A DNA stretch of 8,372 bases from UBA8437 sp963694825 (GTDB lineage: Bacteria > Planctomycetota > Planctomycetia > Planctomycetales > Planctomycetaceae). The DNA is taken from NCBI GenBank assembly GCA_963694825.1, contig CAVOEV010000220.1, positions 1-8,372 on the forward strand, given 5' to 3'. Below the pieces are notes generated by a model. It did not search any database. It had not been told where the DNA came from and saw nothing but the letters and a program-made list of their open reading frames with translations. Below are positions 1-6,779 of the stretch, piece after piece; the stretch's first letter is position 1, and each line of letters opens with the position of its first letter. The translations under genes and the position numbers were made by a program.

Positions 1-892
1 AGCAGCCGTTGACGAGCAGTCGTCTGAGTCCGGCACTTTGCAGGTCGGTCGAGGCGCCCATGGTGGTGGCGAGCACGCGAGCGGTTTTTCCGGTTTCGGT
101 CTGAAACTGTCGAGTCCAGACGAGTGGCATCATTGGTTCGTTTTTGCGACCGGCGACGGGTTTGTCGCTGGGTTTCATGCCGGCGAGTACTTGCCCGTGG
201 ACGAGCACCTGAGCGTCGCCGGGGAGTTTGCGTACTCCGTAGACGTCGGTCGGTCCCCAGATGTCGGTGACCCCCTTGAGCACGGCGTGCGTCTTGAGGC
301 TGGGATTGATGACGCCTCGGGTGCTTTCGCGTCCGTGGTGTCCGTGGTGATTGAGCCAGGTATCGCCGAGAACGAGTCCGCCCCAACCGCCCTTGGGGCT
401 ACGACTGTTGAAGGTCAGGGATTGGAATTTGCTCTGGTTGTTTCGGCCGATGTTGAAGGCGTGGGTGGAGGTGCGGAGTGCGACGATCGGTTTACCGCTG
501 TGCGTGAACTTGACGATGTGTGCCATCTGGCTGTCGGGCAGGTTGCGGAAGCGAAGAAAGACGACCATGAGGTCGGCGGTGTCGAGGGCTTCGAGTCCGG
601 GGATGTTGGTCTGGTGGTCGGGCTTGATGAGGCCGGTTTCAGGGTCGATGGCAAACAGCACGGTGCACTTGAAGCCATGCCGGACCGAGAGGATCTTGGC
701 GAGCATGGGCATGCCTTCTTCGGAGCGGTACTCGTCGTCACCGGTCACAAAGACGATGTGCTTGCCGGAACCGGGTCCCTTGCCGCCGGGGTAGACGACC
801 CAGGCATTGGTTTCGGCCGAGGCGGTTGGAGTGAGCAGCGTGGTCATCAGGCCGGTCAGAAGGACGGCGGTCATCAGGGCGGTGGGTCGCAT
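1..892 (-). CDS. Secreted ThuA-like domain protein (3' end cut by window edge)
   Basis: The reading frame opens at the ATG at 892-890 and stays open for 297 codons to the left edge, so the C-terminus is missing. Residues 1-26 form a signal peptide: a short basic start, a hydrophobic stretch of L, T, A and V, then an ASA-type cleavage site before ETNAWVVYPG. The mature part begins with KHIVFVTGDDEYRSEEGMPM (44-63), followed by a strand and loop around VVFLRFRNLPDSQ (110-122), KPIVALRTSTHAFNIG (134-149), and a His-rich NHHGHHGRES (181-190). This pattern matches the ThuA-like family (trehalose-utilisation, glutamine-amidotransferase-like fold), which is abundant as exported proteins in planctomycetes; its biochemical role there is mostly unproven. 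A GGAG lies about 8 bases before the ATG. The gene follows the sulfatase after 74 bp on the same strand, so co-transcription is possible, although a TAAAAT at 940-935 could be its own -10. The family assignment is good; the substrate is unknown. Confidence 0.82.
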   Translation of the reverse strand, partial: MRPTALMTAVLLTGLMTTLLTPTASAETNAWVVYPGGKGPGSGKHIVFVTGDDEYRSEEGMPMLAKILSVRHGFKCTVLFAIDPETGLIKPDHQTNIPGLEALDTADLMVVFLRFRNLPDSQMAHIVKFTHSGKPIVALRTSTHAFNIGRNNQSKFQSLTFNSRSPKGGWGGLVLGDTWLNHHGHHGRESTRGVINPSLKTHAVLKGVTDIWGPTDVYGVRKLPGDAQVLVHGQVLAGMKPSDKPVAGRKNEPMMPLVWTRQFQTETGKTARVLATTMGASTDLQSAGLRRLLVNGC

Positions 893-966
893 CGTGGCGT
901 CTCCGAGTATTTCCTGGTGTCTGGTCCATGTGAGATTTTAGCAGGCCGAAGATACCTGTGCCGAGT

Positions 967-2526
967 TCAGCGGGGCAAGGGTTCGCGGCGGATCCTGAGT
1001 GCCGCCTGTTCGAGTCGTTCGGCAATCTGGGGGTGCGTCTTGTCCAGGTTTGTGGTTTCGGAGGGATCGTCGGCGAGGTTGGCCAGGAAGTAGGGTTTGG
1101 TAAATGGTCGTCCTCGGGGCGTTTCTCGTCCACCGGACCCATTACCGAGCACGAGTTTCCATGGTCCTTGGCGTATGGCGAACATCCCAGCGACCGAGTG
1201 GTGAATGACGGGAGGTCGCTTGTGGGGTGTGTCGGATCCATTGAGTTGTTCGAGGAAACTGTAGCTGTCGGGTGCGGCCTGTTTGGGAAGAGGTTTTCGG
1301 ATGGCTTGAGCAAAGGTGGCGAAGAGATCGGTGAGGCAGATGGTGGTGTCGTTTCGGGTTCCCGGCTTGGTGTGGCCGGGCCATCGGGCGAAGAAGGGCA
1401 CGCGGTGCCCGGCTTCCCAGATATCGGCCTTGGTGCCACGGAGGTGCAGGTTCGAGCGGTGCCGATCGGCTCGGTAGGCCTGGATCGTTTCGTCATCGAC
1501 ATGGTCTCGGGCATCCTTTTGATCGCGGCGGTGCATGAACGACCCGTTGTCGCTGGTGTAGATGACCAGCGTGTTGTCGGTCAGCTTGTTGCGGTCGATG
1601 GCTTCGAGGATTGCTCCGACGGTGTCGTCGACCTGGACAATGAAGTCGCCGTAGGGTCCCAGCCCGGTCCGTCCTTGAAAGCGGGGATGTGGCAGGACGG
1701 GTTTGTGCGGTGCGGTGAGTGGAAAGTAGAGAAAGAAGGGTGTGTCGGGTTCGCGGGCGCGTTGGTCGAGGAACGTGATGGCTTGTTGTTTGAGTTGATC
1801 GAGGCAGTCGGCCATGACGAGATCTCGGCCGCGGGGTCCCCGTCTGAGGAAACCGGGGAACTTGACGGCCGCTTGTGTGAGTGTGTTGGCCGAGGTGATG
1901 GTGGTGTTTTTGATGTAGACGTAGGGGGGGAAGTCGAGCGAGGCGGGGATGACCAGCGAGTCGTGGAATCCACGGCGATTGGGTCCGTCGAGAATCGGCT
2001 TGGTGAAATCGAGTCGAGGCGAATTGGAGGTTCGTCTTTTGGTCTTGGACAGGGGTGTATTTTTGTCTTTCGGTGTTTGTGCGGGCAGTCGTGTGAAGTC
2101 GAGTCCGAGGTGCCATTTGCCGACGATGCCGGTGTGGTAGCCGTGCGCCCCGAGGAACGAGGCGATGGTGGGCCGATCGGGTTCGATCAATGGAGTGCCG
2201 TAGCCATTGAGGACTCCGGACTTCAGCCGGCTTCGCCAGCAGTACCGACCGGTCAGCAGTCCATAGCGGGTGGGTGTGCAGACGGCCGAGGGGGTGTGGG
2301 CATCGGTGAAGGTGACGCCGCTCTGGGCGAGTCGGTTGAGGTGAGGGGTGGGGATGCGGGACGTGCGGTTGAGCGTCTGGACGTCGCCATAGCCCATGTC
2401 ATCGGCCAGGATGACGACGATGTTGGGGACTGCGGCATGCAGCCTGTGTTGTGAAACGCCGGAGGTGACGAGCAGGAGCGTGGCGAGTACGAGACTTCCG
2501 TGTCGCAGCTCGCTGTGGTTCGACAT
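967..2526 (-). CDS. Secreted family S1 sulfatase (arylsulfatase-like), formylglycine type
   Basis: A 519-residue predicted exported sulfate-ester hydrolase. Residues 1-32 form a signal peptide, with a hydrophobic core around LVLATLLLVTSGV. The alkaline-phosphatase-like catalytic domain starts at VPNIVVILADDMGYGD, where D42 and D43 are calcium ligands. The sulfatase signature CTPTRYGLLTGR is at 83-94: C83 is the residue converted to formylglycine and R87 follows in the CxPxR motif. Further active-site elements are GKWHLG (K137, H139), APHKP (H274), YTSDNG (D326, N327) and RGTKADIWEAGHRVPF (K366). The length and motif order are complete. Residues about 142-186 form a basic, Ser/Thr/Lys-rich insert after GKWHLG that may shape substrate choice. 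A formylglycine-generating enzyme is needed but is not in this window. The gene lies 38 bp after purD and 74 bp before the ThuA-like gene on the same strand. There is only a weak AGG before the start. The substrate cannot be read from the sequence; a sulfated polysaccharide is an inference from planctomycete biology. Confidence 0.95.
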   Translation of the reverse strand: MSNHSELRHGSLVLATLLLVTSGVSQHRLHAAVPNIVVILADDMGYGDVQTLNRTSRIPTPHLNRLAQSGVTFTDAHTPSAVCTPTRYGLLTGRYCWRSRLKSGVLNGYGTPLIEPDRPTIASFLGAHGYHTGIVGKWHLGLDFTRLPAQTPKDKNTPLSKTKRRTSNSPRLDFTKPILDGPNRRGFHDSLVIPASLDFPPYVYIKNTTITSANTLTQAAVKFPGFLRRGPRGRDLVMADCLDQLKQQAITFLDQRAREPDTPFFLYFPLTAPHKPVLPHPRFQGRTGLGPYGDFIVQVDDTVGAILEAIDRNKLTDNTLVIYTSDNGSFMHRRDQKDARDHVDDETIQAYRADRHRSNLHLRGTKADIWEAGHRVPFFARWPGHTKPGTRNDTTICLTDLFATFAQAIRKPLPKQAAPDSYSFLEQLNGSDTPHKRPPVIHHSVAGMFAIRQGPWKLVLGNGSGGRETPRGRPFTKPYFLANLADDPSETTNLDKTHPQIAERLEQAALRIRREPLPR

Positions 2527-2564
2527 GAGAGTGCCTGGTGTTGTGTTGAGGAAGCGTGAAGTTG

Positions 2565-3842
2565 TCAGGCCGGCCGGGCCTTGTCAGAGATATCTTTGCG
2601 GCACCAGGCTCCTTCCCAACGGATGCATCGTACGGCCTCGTAGGCACGCCGTTTGGCGTCATCGAGGTGGTCGCCGATCACGGTGACTCCAAGGACTCGG
2701 CCTCCGTCGCTGACGATGTTATCGCCCTGTCGGGTGGTGCCCGAGTGAAAGACGTGGACATCCTGTTGGGAGCTGGCGTCGTCGAGTCCCCGGATGGGAT
2801 ATCCGGTTTCGTAGGAGCCGGGATAACCATGCGAGGCCATGACGACGCAGACGGCCGGTCGGGGATCCCACTTCAGCGGACCGAATTCGTCGAGTTGTCC
2901 GAGAGCAGCGGCCCGGAGTGCGAGAGCGAGGTCGGACTGGAGTCTCACGAGGACGGGTTGAGCTTCGGGGTCTCCGAAGCGGACATTGAACTCGAGCACC
3001 TTGGGTCCCTGGTTGGTAATCATCAGTCCGGCGTAGAGCAGACCCTGAAAGGGTGTGTCGGCAAGTTTCATGGCATGGACGGTCGGAATCAGGATTCGTT
3101 CTTCGATTTCGGCCATCATGTCCGCGTCGACCAGTGGTGTGGGCGAGTAGGCTCCCATGCCGCCGGTATTGGGTCCGGTGTCGCCATCGCCAGCTCGTTT
3201 GTGGTCTTGAGAGGCTTCGAGGGTGAGGATGGTGTTTCCATCGACGAGGGCCAGGATGCTGGCTTCTTGTCCAACGAGTGTGTCTTCGATGATGACGCGA
3301 GCACCGGCCGAGCCGAAGTTGTCGTCGACGAGCATTCCTTCGACGGCGTCCATCGCTTCGTTGCGGTTGGCACACATGAGAACTCCCTTGCCGGCGGCGA
3401 GTCCATCGGCCTTGACGACCCAGGGCTGGTCTTCGCGTTGCTTCAGGAAGTGGTGTGCGTCCTCGATGTCTTGGAAGACGGCAGAGTCGGCCGTCGGCAC
3501 GTTGCCACGGCGCATGATTTCCTTGGCGTACGCCTTGCTGCCTTCGAGCGCGGCGGCGGCGGCCGAGGGGCCAAAGGCACACAGGCCGGCTTGGGTGAAC
3601 GCGTCGACGAGGCCGGCCACGAGTGGGGCTTCGGGGCCAACGACGGTCAGGTCCACTTGTGTTTCGGTGGCGAACGCGACCAGGGCGGGAATGTCGTCAG
3701 ATGCGATGTCGACACAGGTGGCGTCGTCGGCGATTCCGGCATTACCCGGAGCACAGTAGACCCGGCTGACTGATTCGGAGTTTGCGAGTTTCCAGACGAG
3801 AGCGTGTTCGCGGCCGCCCTGGCCAACGACGAGGACCTTCAT
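2565..3842 (-). CDS. purD: Phosphoribosylamine-glycine ligase (GAR synthetase)
   Basis: A 425-residue cytoplasmic enzyme of de novo purine synthesis. It joins glycine to 5-phosphoribosylamine using ATP to give glycinamide ribonucleotide. The start MKVLVVGQGGREHAL carries the N-terminal glycine-rich loop and GREHA motif of the family. VVGPEAPLVAG (68-78) and FGPSAAAAALEGSKAYAKE (90-108) are typical substrate-binding segments. The ATP-grasp part follows with VVKADGLAAGKGV (142-154), QDHKRAGDGDTGPNTGGMGA (212-231), and the PurD signature FNVRFGDPEAQ at 285-295. Length is normal for the family. The start is fixed by the family N-terminus; an upstream ATG 14 bases earlier is out of frame. There is no strong ribosome binding site. 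The gene is divergent from asd across a 186-bp region with a candidate extended -10 and a palindrome. The sulfatase gene follows after 38 bp, but no functional link between them is evident. Confidence 0.98.
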   Translation of the reverse strand: MKVLVVGQGGREHALVWKLANSESVSRVYCAPGNAGIADDATCVDIASDDIPALVAFATETQVDLTVVGPEAPLVAGLVDAFTQAGLCAFGPSAAAAALEGSKAYAKEIMRRGNVPTADSAVFQDIEDAHHFLKQREDQPWVVKADGLAAGKGVLMCANRNEAMDAVEGMLVDDNFGSAGARVIIEDTLVGQEASILALVDGNTILTLEASQDHKRAGDGDTGPNTGGMGAYSPTPLVDADMMAEIEERILIPTVHAMKLADTPFQGLLYAGLMITNQGPKVLEFNVRFGDPEAQPVLVRLQSDLALALRAAALGQLDEFGPLKWDPRPAVCVVMASHGYPGSYETGYPIRGLDDASSQQDVHVFHSGTTRQGDNIVSDGGRVLGVTVIGDHLDDAKRRAYEAVRCIRWEGAWCRKDISDKARPA

Positions 3843-3891
3843 CGCTTCGATCCATCTTCCGGGGTGCAGGTCTTGATGAGAATCTCACGGG

Positions 3892-3900
3892 AGTATATCA
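3892..3900 (-). promoter_or_regulatory. Candidate extended -10 promoter for purD
   Basis: On the minus strand this reads TGATATACT, a TG extension plus TATACT, which is five of six to the sigma-70 -10 consensus. Transcription would start near 3885, giving a leader of about 40 bases before the purD ATG at 3842. No good -35 hexamer stands 16-18 bases upstream, as is common for extended -10 promoters. The same AT-rich spot could serve the plus strand as TATATC (3894-3899) with TTGATG (3873-3878), but the 15-base spacing is poor. Inference from motif only. Confidence 0.45.
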
Positions 3901-3903
3901 CCG

Positions 3904-3919
3904 GTCGAGTCGACTCGAC
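3904..3919. promoter_or_regulatory. Perfect 16-bp palindrome, candidate operator
   Basis: GTCGAGTCGACTCGAC is identical to its own reverse complement. It lies 6 bp upstream of the candidate purD -10 hexamer on the minus strand, within the -10/-35 spacer, and about 110 bp before the asd ATG. A dimeric regulator bound here would block purD and could affect asd. No regulator is identified and the operator role is inferred. Confidence 0.45.
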
Positions 3920-3954
3920 AGGTCTTGGATCCGGCGGCAGCCCGAGTCGGGCGA

Positions 3955-3984
3955 GGTCGGGTGGGGTCGGGTGGGGTTGGGTGG
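3955..3984 (+). repeat. Three 10-bp G-rich direct repeats, possible G-quadruplex
   Basis: Three contiguous copies: GGTCGGGTGG at 3955-3964 and 3965-3974, and GGTTGGGTGG at 3975-3984. Together they give G-runs of three or four at 3959-3961, 3963-3966, 3969-3971, 3973-3976 and 3979-3981, separated by loops of one or two bases, which fits a compact G-quadruplex. The run is on the asd coding strand, about 45-75 bases before its ATG, so it would be in the asd leader if transcription starts further upstream. A further GGG at 3949-3951 precedes it. Confidence 0.7.
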
Positions 3985-4014
3985 TGTGTGTTCGAGGTGG
4001 TTGGCGCAGAAAAC

Positions 4015-4018
4015 GGAG
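4015..4018 (+). promoter_or_regulatory. Ribosome binding site of asd
   Basis: GGAG stands 10 bases before the ATG at 4029 and supports that start over longer in-frame extensions reaching back into purD. Spacing is slightly long. Confidence 0.5.
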
Positions 4019-4028
4019 CGAGACGGTC

Positions 4029-5045
4029 ATGTTTGATACGGTGGCGGTGATTGGTGCGACCGGAGCGGTGGGCCGCATCATGCTGGGGCTACTCCAGGAG
4101 CGGCAATTCGCGGCCAAGCGGTTCCGGCTGTTGGCGTCGGCTCGCAGTGCCGGAACGTCGGTCGCCTTCGGCGGTGGCGAGTTGGTGATCGAGGAATTGA
4201 CCAAGGGTTCGTTCGACGGAGTGGACCTGGTCCTGTCGAGCACTCCGGACGAGGTGGCTGCCGAGTACCTGCCCGCGGCGGTCGCGGCCGGTGCGACGGT
4301 GATCGACGAGTCGGGGTATTGGAGAATGGATCCGGAGGTGGCTTTGGTGGTGCCCGAGATCAACCCGTCGGCGGCTCTATCGGCCGAGGGGATCATCGCC
4401 AGCCCGAACTGCTCGACAACTCAGCTGGTCCTGGCTCTGAAGCCTTTGCACGACGCGTCTCCTTTGACTCGAGTCGTCGTCAGTACCTACCAGGCGACCA
4501 GCGGTGCGGGCGTGCGAGGGACCGAAGACCTGATCGAGGGGACCAGGGCAGAGTTGGCCGGCGACACGTATGAGTACCGCGAATTTTCTCATCCGATCGC
4601 CTTCAACGCGATTCCTCAGATTGGCAGCTTCCAGGAGCAGGGGTACACGAGCGAGGAGTGGAAGATGGTATTGGAGACCCGGAAGATCCTGGGAATTGAA
4701 GATTTGCCCGTGTGTGCGACGTGTGTCCGGGTTCCGGTGGCGAACTGTCACAGCGAGTCGATTTCGGTGGAGACCGAGCGACCGATTTCGCCTTGGGAGG
4801 CGCGTGAGTTGTTTGCGGCGTTTCCCGGGATCACGGTATTGGATGACACCGAGGCGGGATGCTACCCGATGCCGCGCGATTGCAGCGGGACGGACGAGGT
4901 GTTTGTCGGTCGGATCCGGCGCGACCTGTCGCATCCGAACGGGTTATCGTTTTGGTGCGTATCGGACAACCTGCGCAAGGGAGCAGCGACGAACGCGGTG
5001 CAGATTGCCGAGTTGATCGGCCGAGACCGCGAGGGTAGGGCTTAG
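4029..5045 (+). CDS. asd: Aspartate-semialdehyde dehydrogenase
   Basis: A 338-residue cytoplasmic enzyme that reduces L-aspartyl-4-phosphate to aspartate-4-semialdehyde with NADPH. This is the branch point to lysine/diaminopimelate, threonine and methionine. The N-terminal GATGAVGR (9-16) is the dinucleotide-binding loop. SPNCSTTQ (125-132) holds the nucleophile C128. STYQATSGAG (152-161) follows, and RVPVANCHSES (234-244) supplies substrate-binding R234 and the general base H241; many relatives have Gly where C240 stands. The C-terminal DNLRKGAATNAVQIAE (313-328) is typical. I chose the ATG at 4029 because it begins the canonical MFDTVAVIGATGAVG and has a GGAG before it. The frame is open back to 3804, but that extension is low-complexity and overlaps purD. 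The gene is divergent from purD and convergent with the coiled-coil gene, so it is probably transcribed alone. lysA, a later enzyme of the same pathway, lies 1.7 kb away. Confidence 0.97.
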   Translation: MFDTVAVIGATGAVGRIMLGLLQERQFAAKRFRLLASARSAGTSVAFGGGELVIEELTKGSFDGVDLVLSSTPDEVAAEYLPAAVAAGATVIDESGYWRMDPEVALVVPEINPSAALSAEGIIASPNCSTTQLVLALKPLHDASPLTRVVVSTYQATSGAGVRGTEDLIEGTRAELAGDTYEYREFSHPIAFNAIPQIGSFQEQGYTSEEWKMVLETRKILGIEDLPVCATCVRVPVANCHSESISVETERPISPWEARELFAAFPGITVLDDTEAGCYPMPRDCSGTDEVFVGRIRRDLSHPNGLSFWCVSDNLRKGAATNAVQIAELIGRDREGRA

Positions 5046-5052
5046 TTGCCGT

Positions 5053-5955
5053 TCACGGCGTGTTGTCGGCCTGGTCGGTGCTGTTGGTTGCCGGGGAGTC
5101 CGAGTCGGATTCTACGGTGACCGGCTTGGTCTTGTCGGCGAGATCCTTGAGTTTCGCGACGGCGTCGGTCCGCGCGGCCTGGGCGGCTCGCAGCTGTTGA
5201 GCTGCCGTTGCCAGCGAATTGGTCGTGTTCCGCAGTTGGTTGCGGACGGACGTGAGTTCAGAGTCAAGCTTGCTGTTTTGCGTGTTGAGTCGAGCGACCT
5301 CTTGTTTCGAGGCATTTTGAGCGGAGGTCGTGGAGGCCAGTTGGGTGCGAGTGTCTTTGAGTTGGGTGCGAGTGTCTTTGAGTTGGGTGCGAGTGCTGTT
5401 GAGTTGGGTGCGAGTGCTGTTGATGTCGTTGCGGAGCCGTTTGGTGTTTGTCTGGTTGAGTTGAACAGACGTGATCAGTCGCCCGACTTGAGACTTCAGC
5501 TGATCGCGATCGGATTCGGCTCGAGTGGCGCGTGTGGATTGGCCGGTCAGTGCGTTGCGTGTTGTGGCGAGCGTGGACTGGCTCTTTTTGTGGAGTATGG
5601 CCAGTCGGGAAATCTCGCGGCTGCGTTTGTCGGCCAGTTGTTCGGCTGTCTTGGCTCGTTGAGTTTGTTGAGCGAGTTGTTGTCGCGTCTTGGCGAGCGT
5701 TGCGACGACTCGCGAGAGTTGGGCGTTGAGTTGCACGATGCGGGCTTCGGCCTTGTTGGCGTCATCGGCTCGATGCAGTGCATCGACGTAGGAGAGTAGT
5801 TTTTCGGGGTGTACGGTTCCGTCGGCATCAACATATCCGGGGATCAGGGTGGCCCGATCGGCGGCGTGTGCGGTGTTGATTGTGATGAGGCCGGCCAGAG
5901 CAGCCAGGGTCAGTGGAAGAATCACGGCTCGTCGCACGTGGCGTGGCTTGGTCAT
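5053..5955 (-). CDS. Secreted or periplasmic coiled-coil protein, unknown function
   Basis: A 300-residue protein I do not recognise as a named family. Residues 1-31 form a clear signal peptide: basic MTKPRHVRRA, hydrophobic VILPLTLAALAGLITI, and an AHA cleavage site before ADRATL. A short linker with GYVDADGTVHPEKLLSYVDA (40-59) leads into a long Gln, Thr, Arg, Ala and Lys-rich coiled coil over about 65-275. The stretch 178-205 consists of four near-identical heptads (INSTRTQ, LNSTRTQ, LKDTRTQ, LKDTRTQ). The tail 279-300 is acidic, with Ser, Asp and Thr (VESDSDSPATNSTDQADNTP). No enzymatic motif, lipobox or second membrane segment is visible. An AGGAG 9 bases upstream fixes the start. Its stop is 7 bp from the asd stop, tail to tail, and it has its own candidate promoter. 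A structural, envelope or spacer role is possible but is a guess from shape alone. Confidence 0.85.
   Translation of the reverse strand: MTKPRHVRRAVILPLTLAALAGLITINTAHAADRATLIPGYVDADGTVHPEKLLSYVDALHRADDANKAEARIVQLNAQLSRVVATLAKTRQQLAQQTQRAKTAEQLADKRSREISRLAILHKKSQSTLATTRNALTGQSTRATRAESDRDQLKSQVGRLITSVQLNQTNTKRLRNDINSTRTQLNSTRTQLKDTRTQLKDTRTQLASTTSAQNASKQEVARLNTQNSKLDSELTSVRNQLRNTTNSLATAAQQLRAAQAARTDAVAKLKDLADKTKPVTVESDSDSPATNSTDQADNTP
5341..5424 (-). repeat. Four 21-bp tandem repeats inside the coiled-coil gene
   Basis: Units begin at 5341, 5362, 5383 and 5404. The first two are identical; the last two share a CTG change near the end, and the fourth ends in T. Each unit encodes exactly one heptad (residues 178-205), so copy-number change would lengthen the coiled coil by whole heptads without shifting the frame. 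Confidence 0.95.
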
Positions 5956-5964
5956 AGTTTGTCT

Positions 5965-5969
5965 CTCCT
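5965..5969 (-). promoter_or_regulatory. Strong ribosome binding site of the coiled-coil gene
   Basis: On the minus strand AGGAG precedes the ATG at 5955 by 9 bases. It is one of the clearest Shine-Dalgarno sites in the window and supports both the start codon and the reality of this gene. Confidence 0.7.
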
Positions 5970-6072
5970 GATCTCGTGAGGCCCTAGCGATGCGTTACGT
6001 TTGTTTCGTGTGTGGAACCGAGTGCCGTGTCGTCTCTGAGCAGTTCAGTTTCTGGGTTCCTGTCTGGTCTCC

Positions 6073-6103
6073 AGTGTACCCGGATCGTCCAGCTTGGCGT
6101 CAA
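6073..6103 (-). promoter_or_regulatory. Candidate sigma-70 promoter for the coiled-coil gene
   Basis: On the minus strand TTGACG (6103-6098, five of six to the -35 consensus) is followed after 19 bases by TACACT (6078-6073, four of six to the -10). The spacer is 2 bases longer than ideal. A start near 6066 would give a leader of about 110 bases. The site lies between the tdk stop and the coiled-coil start, so it fits separate transcription of the latter. The remaining bases of 5956-6136 show no further gene or clear terminator. Confidence 0.4.
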
Positions 6104-6136
6104 GTGGAATGGGGTTAGTTGTTGCGATCAGGTGTT

Positions 6137-6754
6137 TTATTTCGGTTCGTCGTCGAAGGTGAGTTGGGTGTCGTCGCGTGTGGCCATGCCGAGTTTGAAG
6201 TGTTTTCGGCAGACCGCTTGGTAGGACTCGTTTCCTCCGATCTTGATTTGAGCCCCCTGTTTGGCGACTCGGCCGTTTCCATCGAGTCTCAGCACCATGG
6301 TCGCCTTGCTGCCGCAGTGGCAGATCGTCTTGATTTCGACGAGGTTGTCGGCCCAGGCGAGCAGATGTTGACTGCCTTCGAAGAGTTGTCCTTGGAAGTC
6401 GGTTCTGAGGCCATAGCAGAGGACGGGCACGCCGAGGTCATCGGCGACGTCACCGAGTTGTTGCACCTGTTCACGGCTGAGGAACTGAGCTTCGTCGATC
6501 AGGAGGCAGTGCAGTGGTTGTGTGGCGACGGATTCCTTGACGAGGGCGAGCAGGTTGTCGGCTGTGGTGAAGGGTGTGGCTTCGGTGGTGAGTCCGATAC
6601 GAGACGAGACGGTTCCGGACTGAAATCGGTTGTCGAGTTCGGGCGTCAGCACCAGGGTATTCATGCCTCGTTCGCGGTAGTTGTAGCTGGACTGAAGCAG
6701 CGTGGTCGATTTTCCAGCATTCATCGACGAGTAGTAGAAGTAGAGTTTGGCCAT
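6137..6754 (-). CDS. tdk: Thymidine kinase, type II
   Basis: A 205-residue cytoplasmic salvage enzyme that phosphorylates thymidine to dTMP using ATP. The P-loop is SSMNAGKSTT (9-18), with the bound lysine K15. The family DEAQFLS segment (87-93) carries the catalytic glutamate E88. YGLRTDFQGQLFEGS (114-128) is the conserved segment beside the nucleoside site. The structural zinc is held by C145, C147 (CHCGSKAT), C182 and H185 (CRKH). GGNESYQAVC (173-182) matches the lasso and substrate-binding end. Length and motif order match bacterial TK1-like enzymes such as E. coli Tdk. There is no evident ribosome binding site; the start is set by the canonical MAKLYFYYSSMNAGKS. It follows lysA by 25 bp on the same strand and is probably translated from a lysA-tdk message, although the two enzymes share no pathway. 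Confidence 0.97.
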   Translation of the reverse strand: MAKLYFYYSSMNAGKSTTLLQSSYNYRERGMNTLVLTPELDNRFQSGTVSSRIGLTTEATPFTTADNLLALVKESVATQPLHCLLIDEAQFLSREQVQQLGDVADDLGVPVLCYGLRTDFQGQLFEGSQHLLAWADNLVEIKTICHCGSKATMVLRLDGNGRVAKQGAQIKIGGNESYQAVCRKHFKLGMATRDDTQLTFDDEPK

Positions 6755-6779
6755 GGTGCAGGTGACTGTTGTCCGTCGA

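Noticed and set aside
909..920. The 12-mer ATTTCCTGGTGT occurs here and again at 8361-8372
   Set aside because: In about 8 kb a few shared 12-mers are expected by chance, and the two sites have no common context.
38..1093. Plus-strand open frame of 351 codons opposite the ThuA-like gene
   Set aside because: Overlaps two minus-strand genes and their spacer, with no motif. The minus strand has a signal peptide and family motifs.
958..2454. Long plus-strand open frame (498 codons) opposite the sulfatase gene
   Set aside because: The translation is Gly/Val/Asp/Glu-rich with no domain, and it mirrors the sulfatase codons. It is a shadow frame produced by high GC; the minus strand carries the full set of sulfatase motifs.
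2556..3773. Long plus-strand open frame (405 codons) opposite purD
   Set aside because: Low-complexity shadow of purD, which has an intact family signature on the other strand.
3804..4028. A longer N-terminus for asd starting at 3804
   Set aside because: The added 75 residues are unlike the family, overlap the start of purD and run through the G-rich repeat. The ATG at 4029 gives the canonical N-terminus.
5048..5059. Small inverted repeat GCCG-TTCA-CGGC between asd and the coiled-coil gene, a possible two-way terminator
   Set aside because: The stem is only 4 bp and no T-run follows on either strand, so it is too weak to call.
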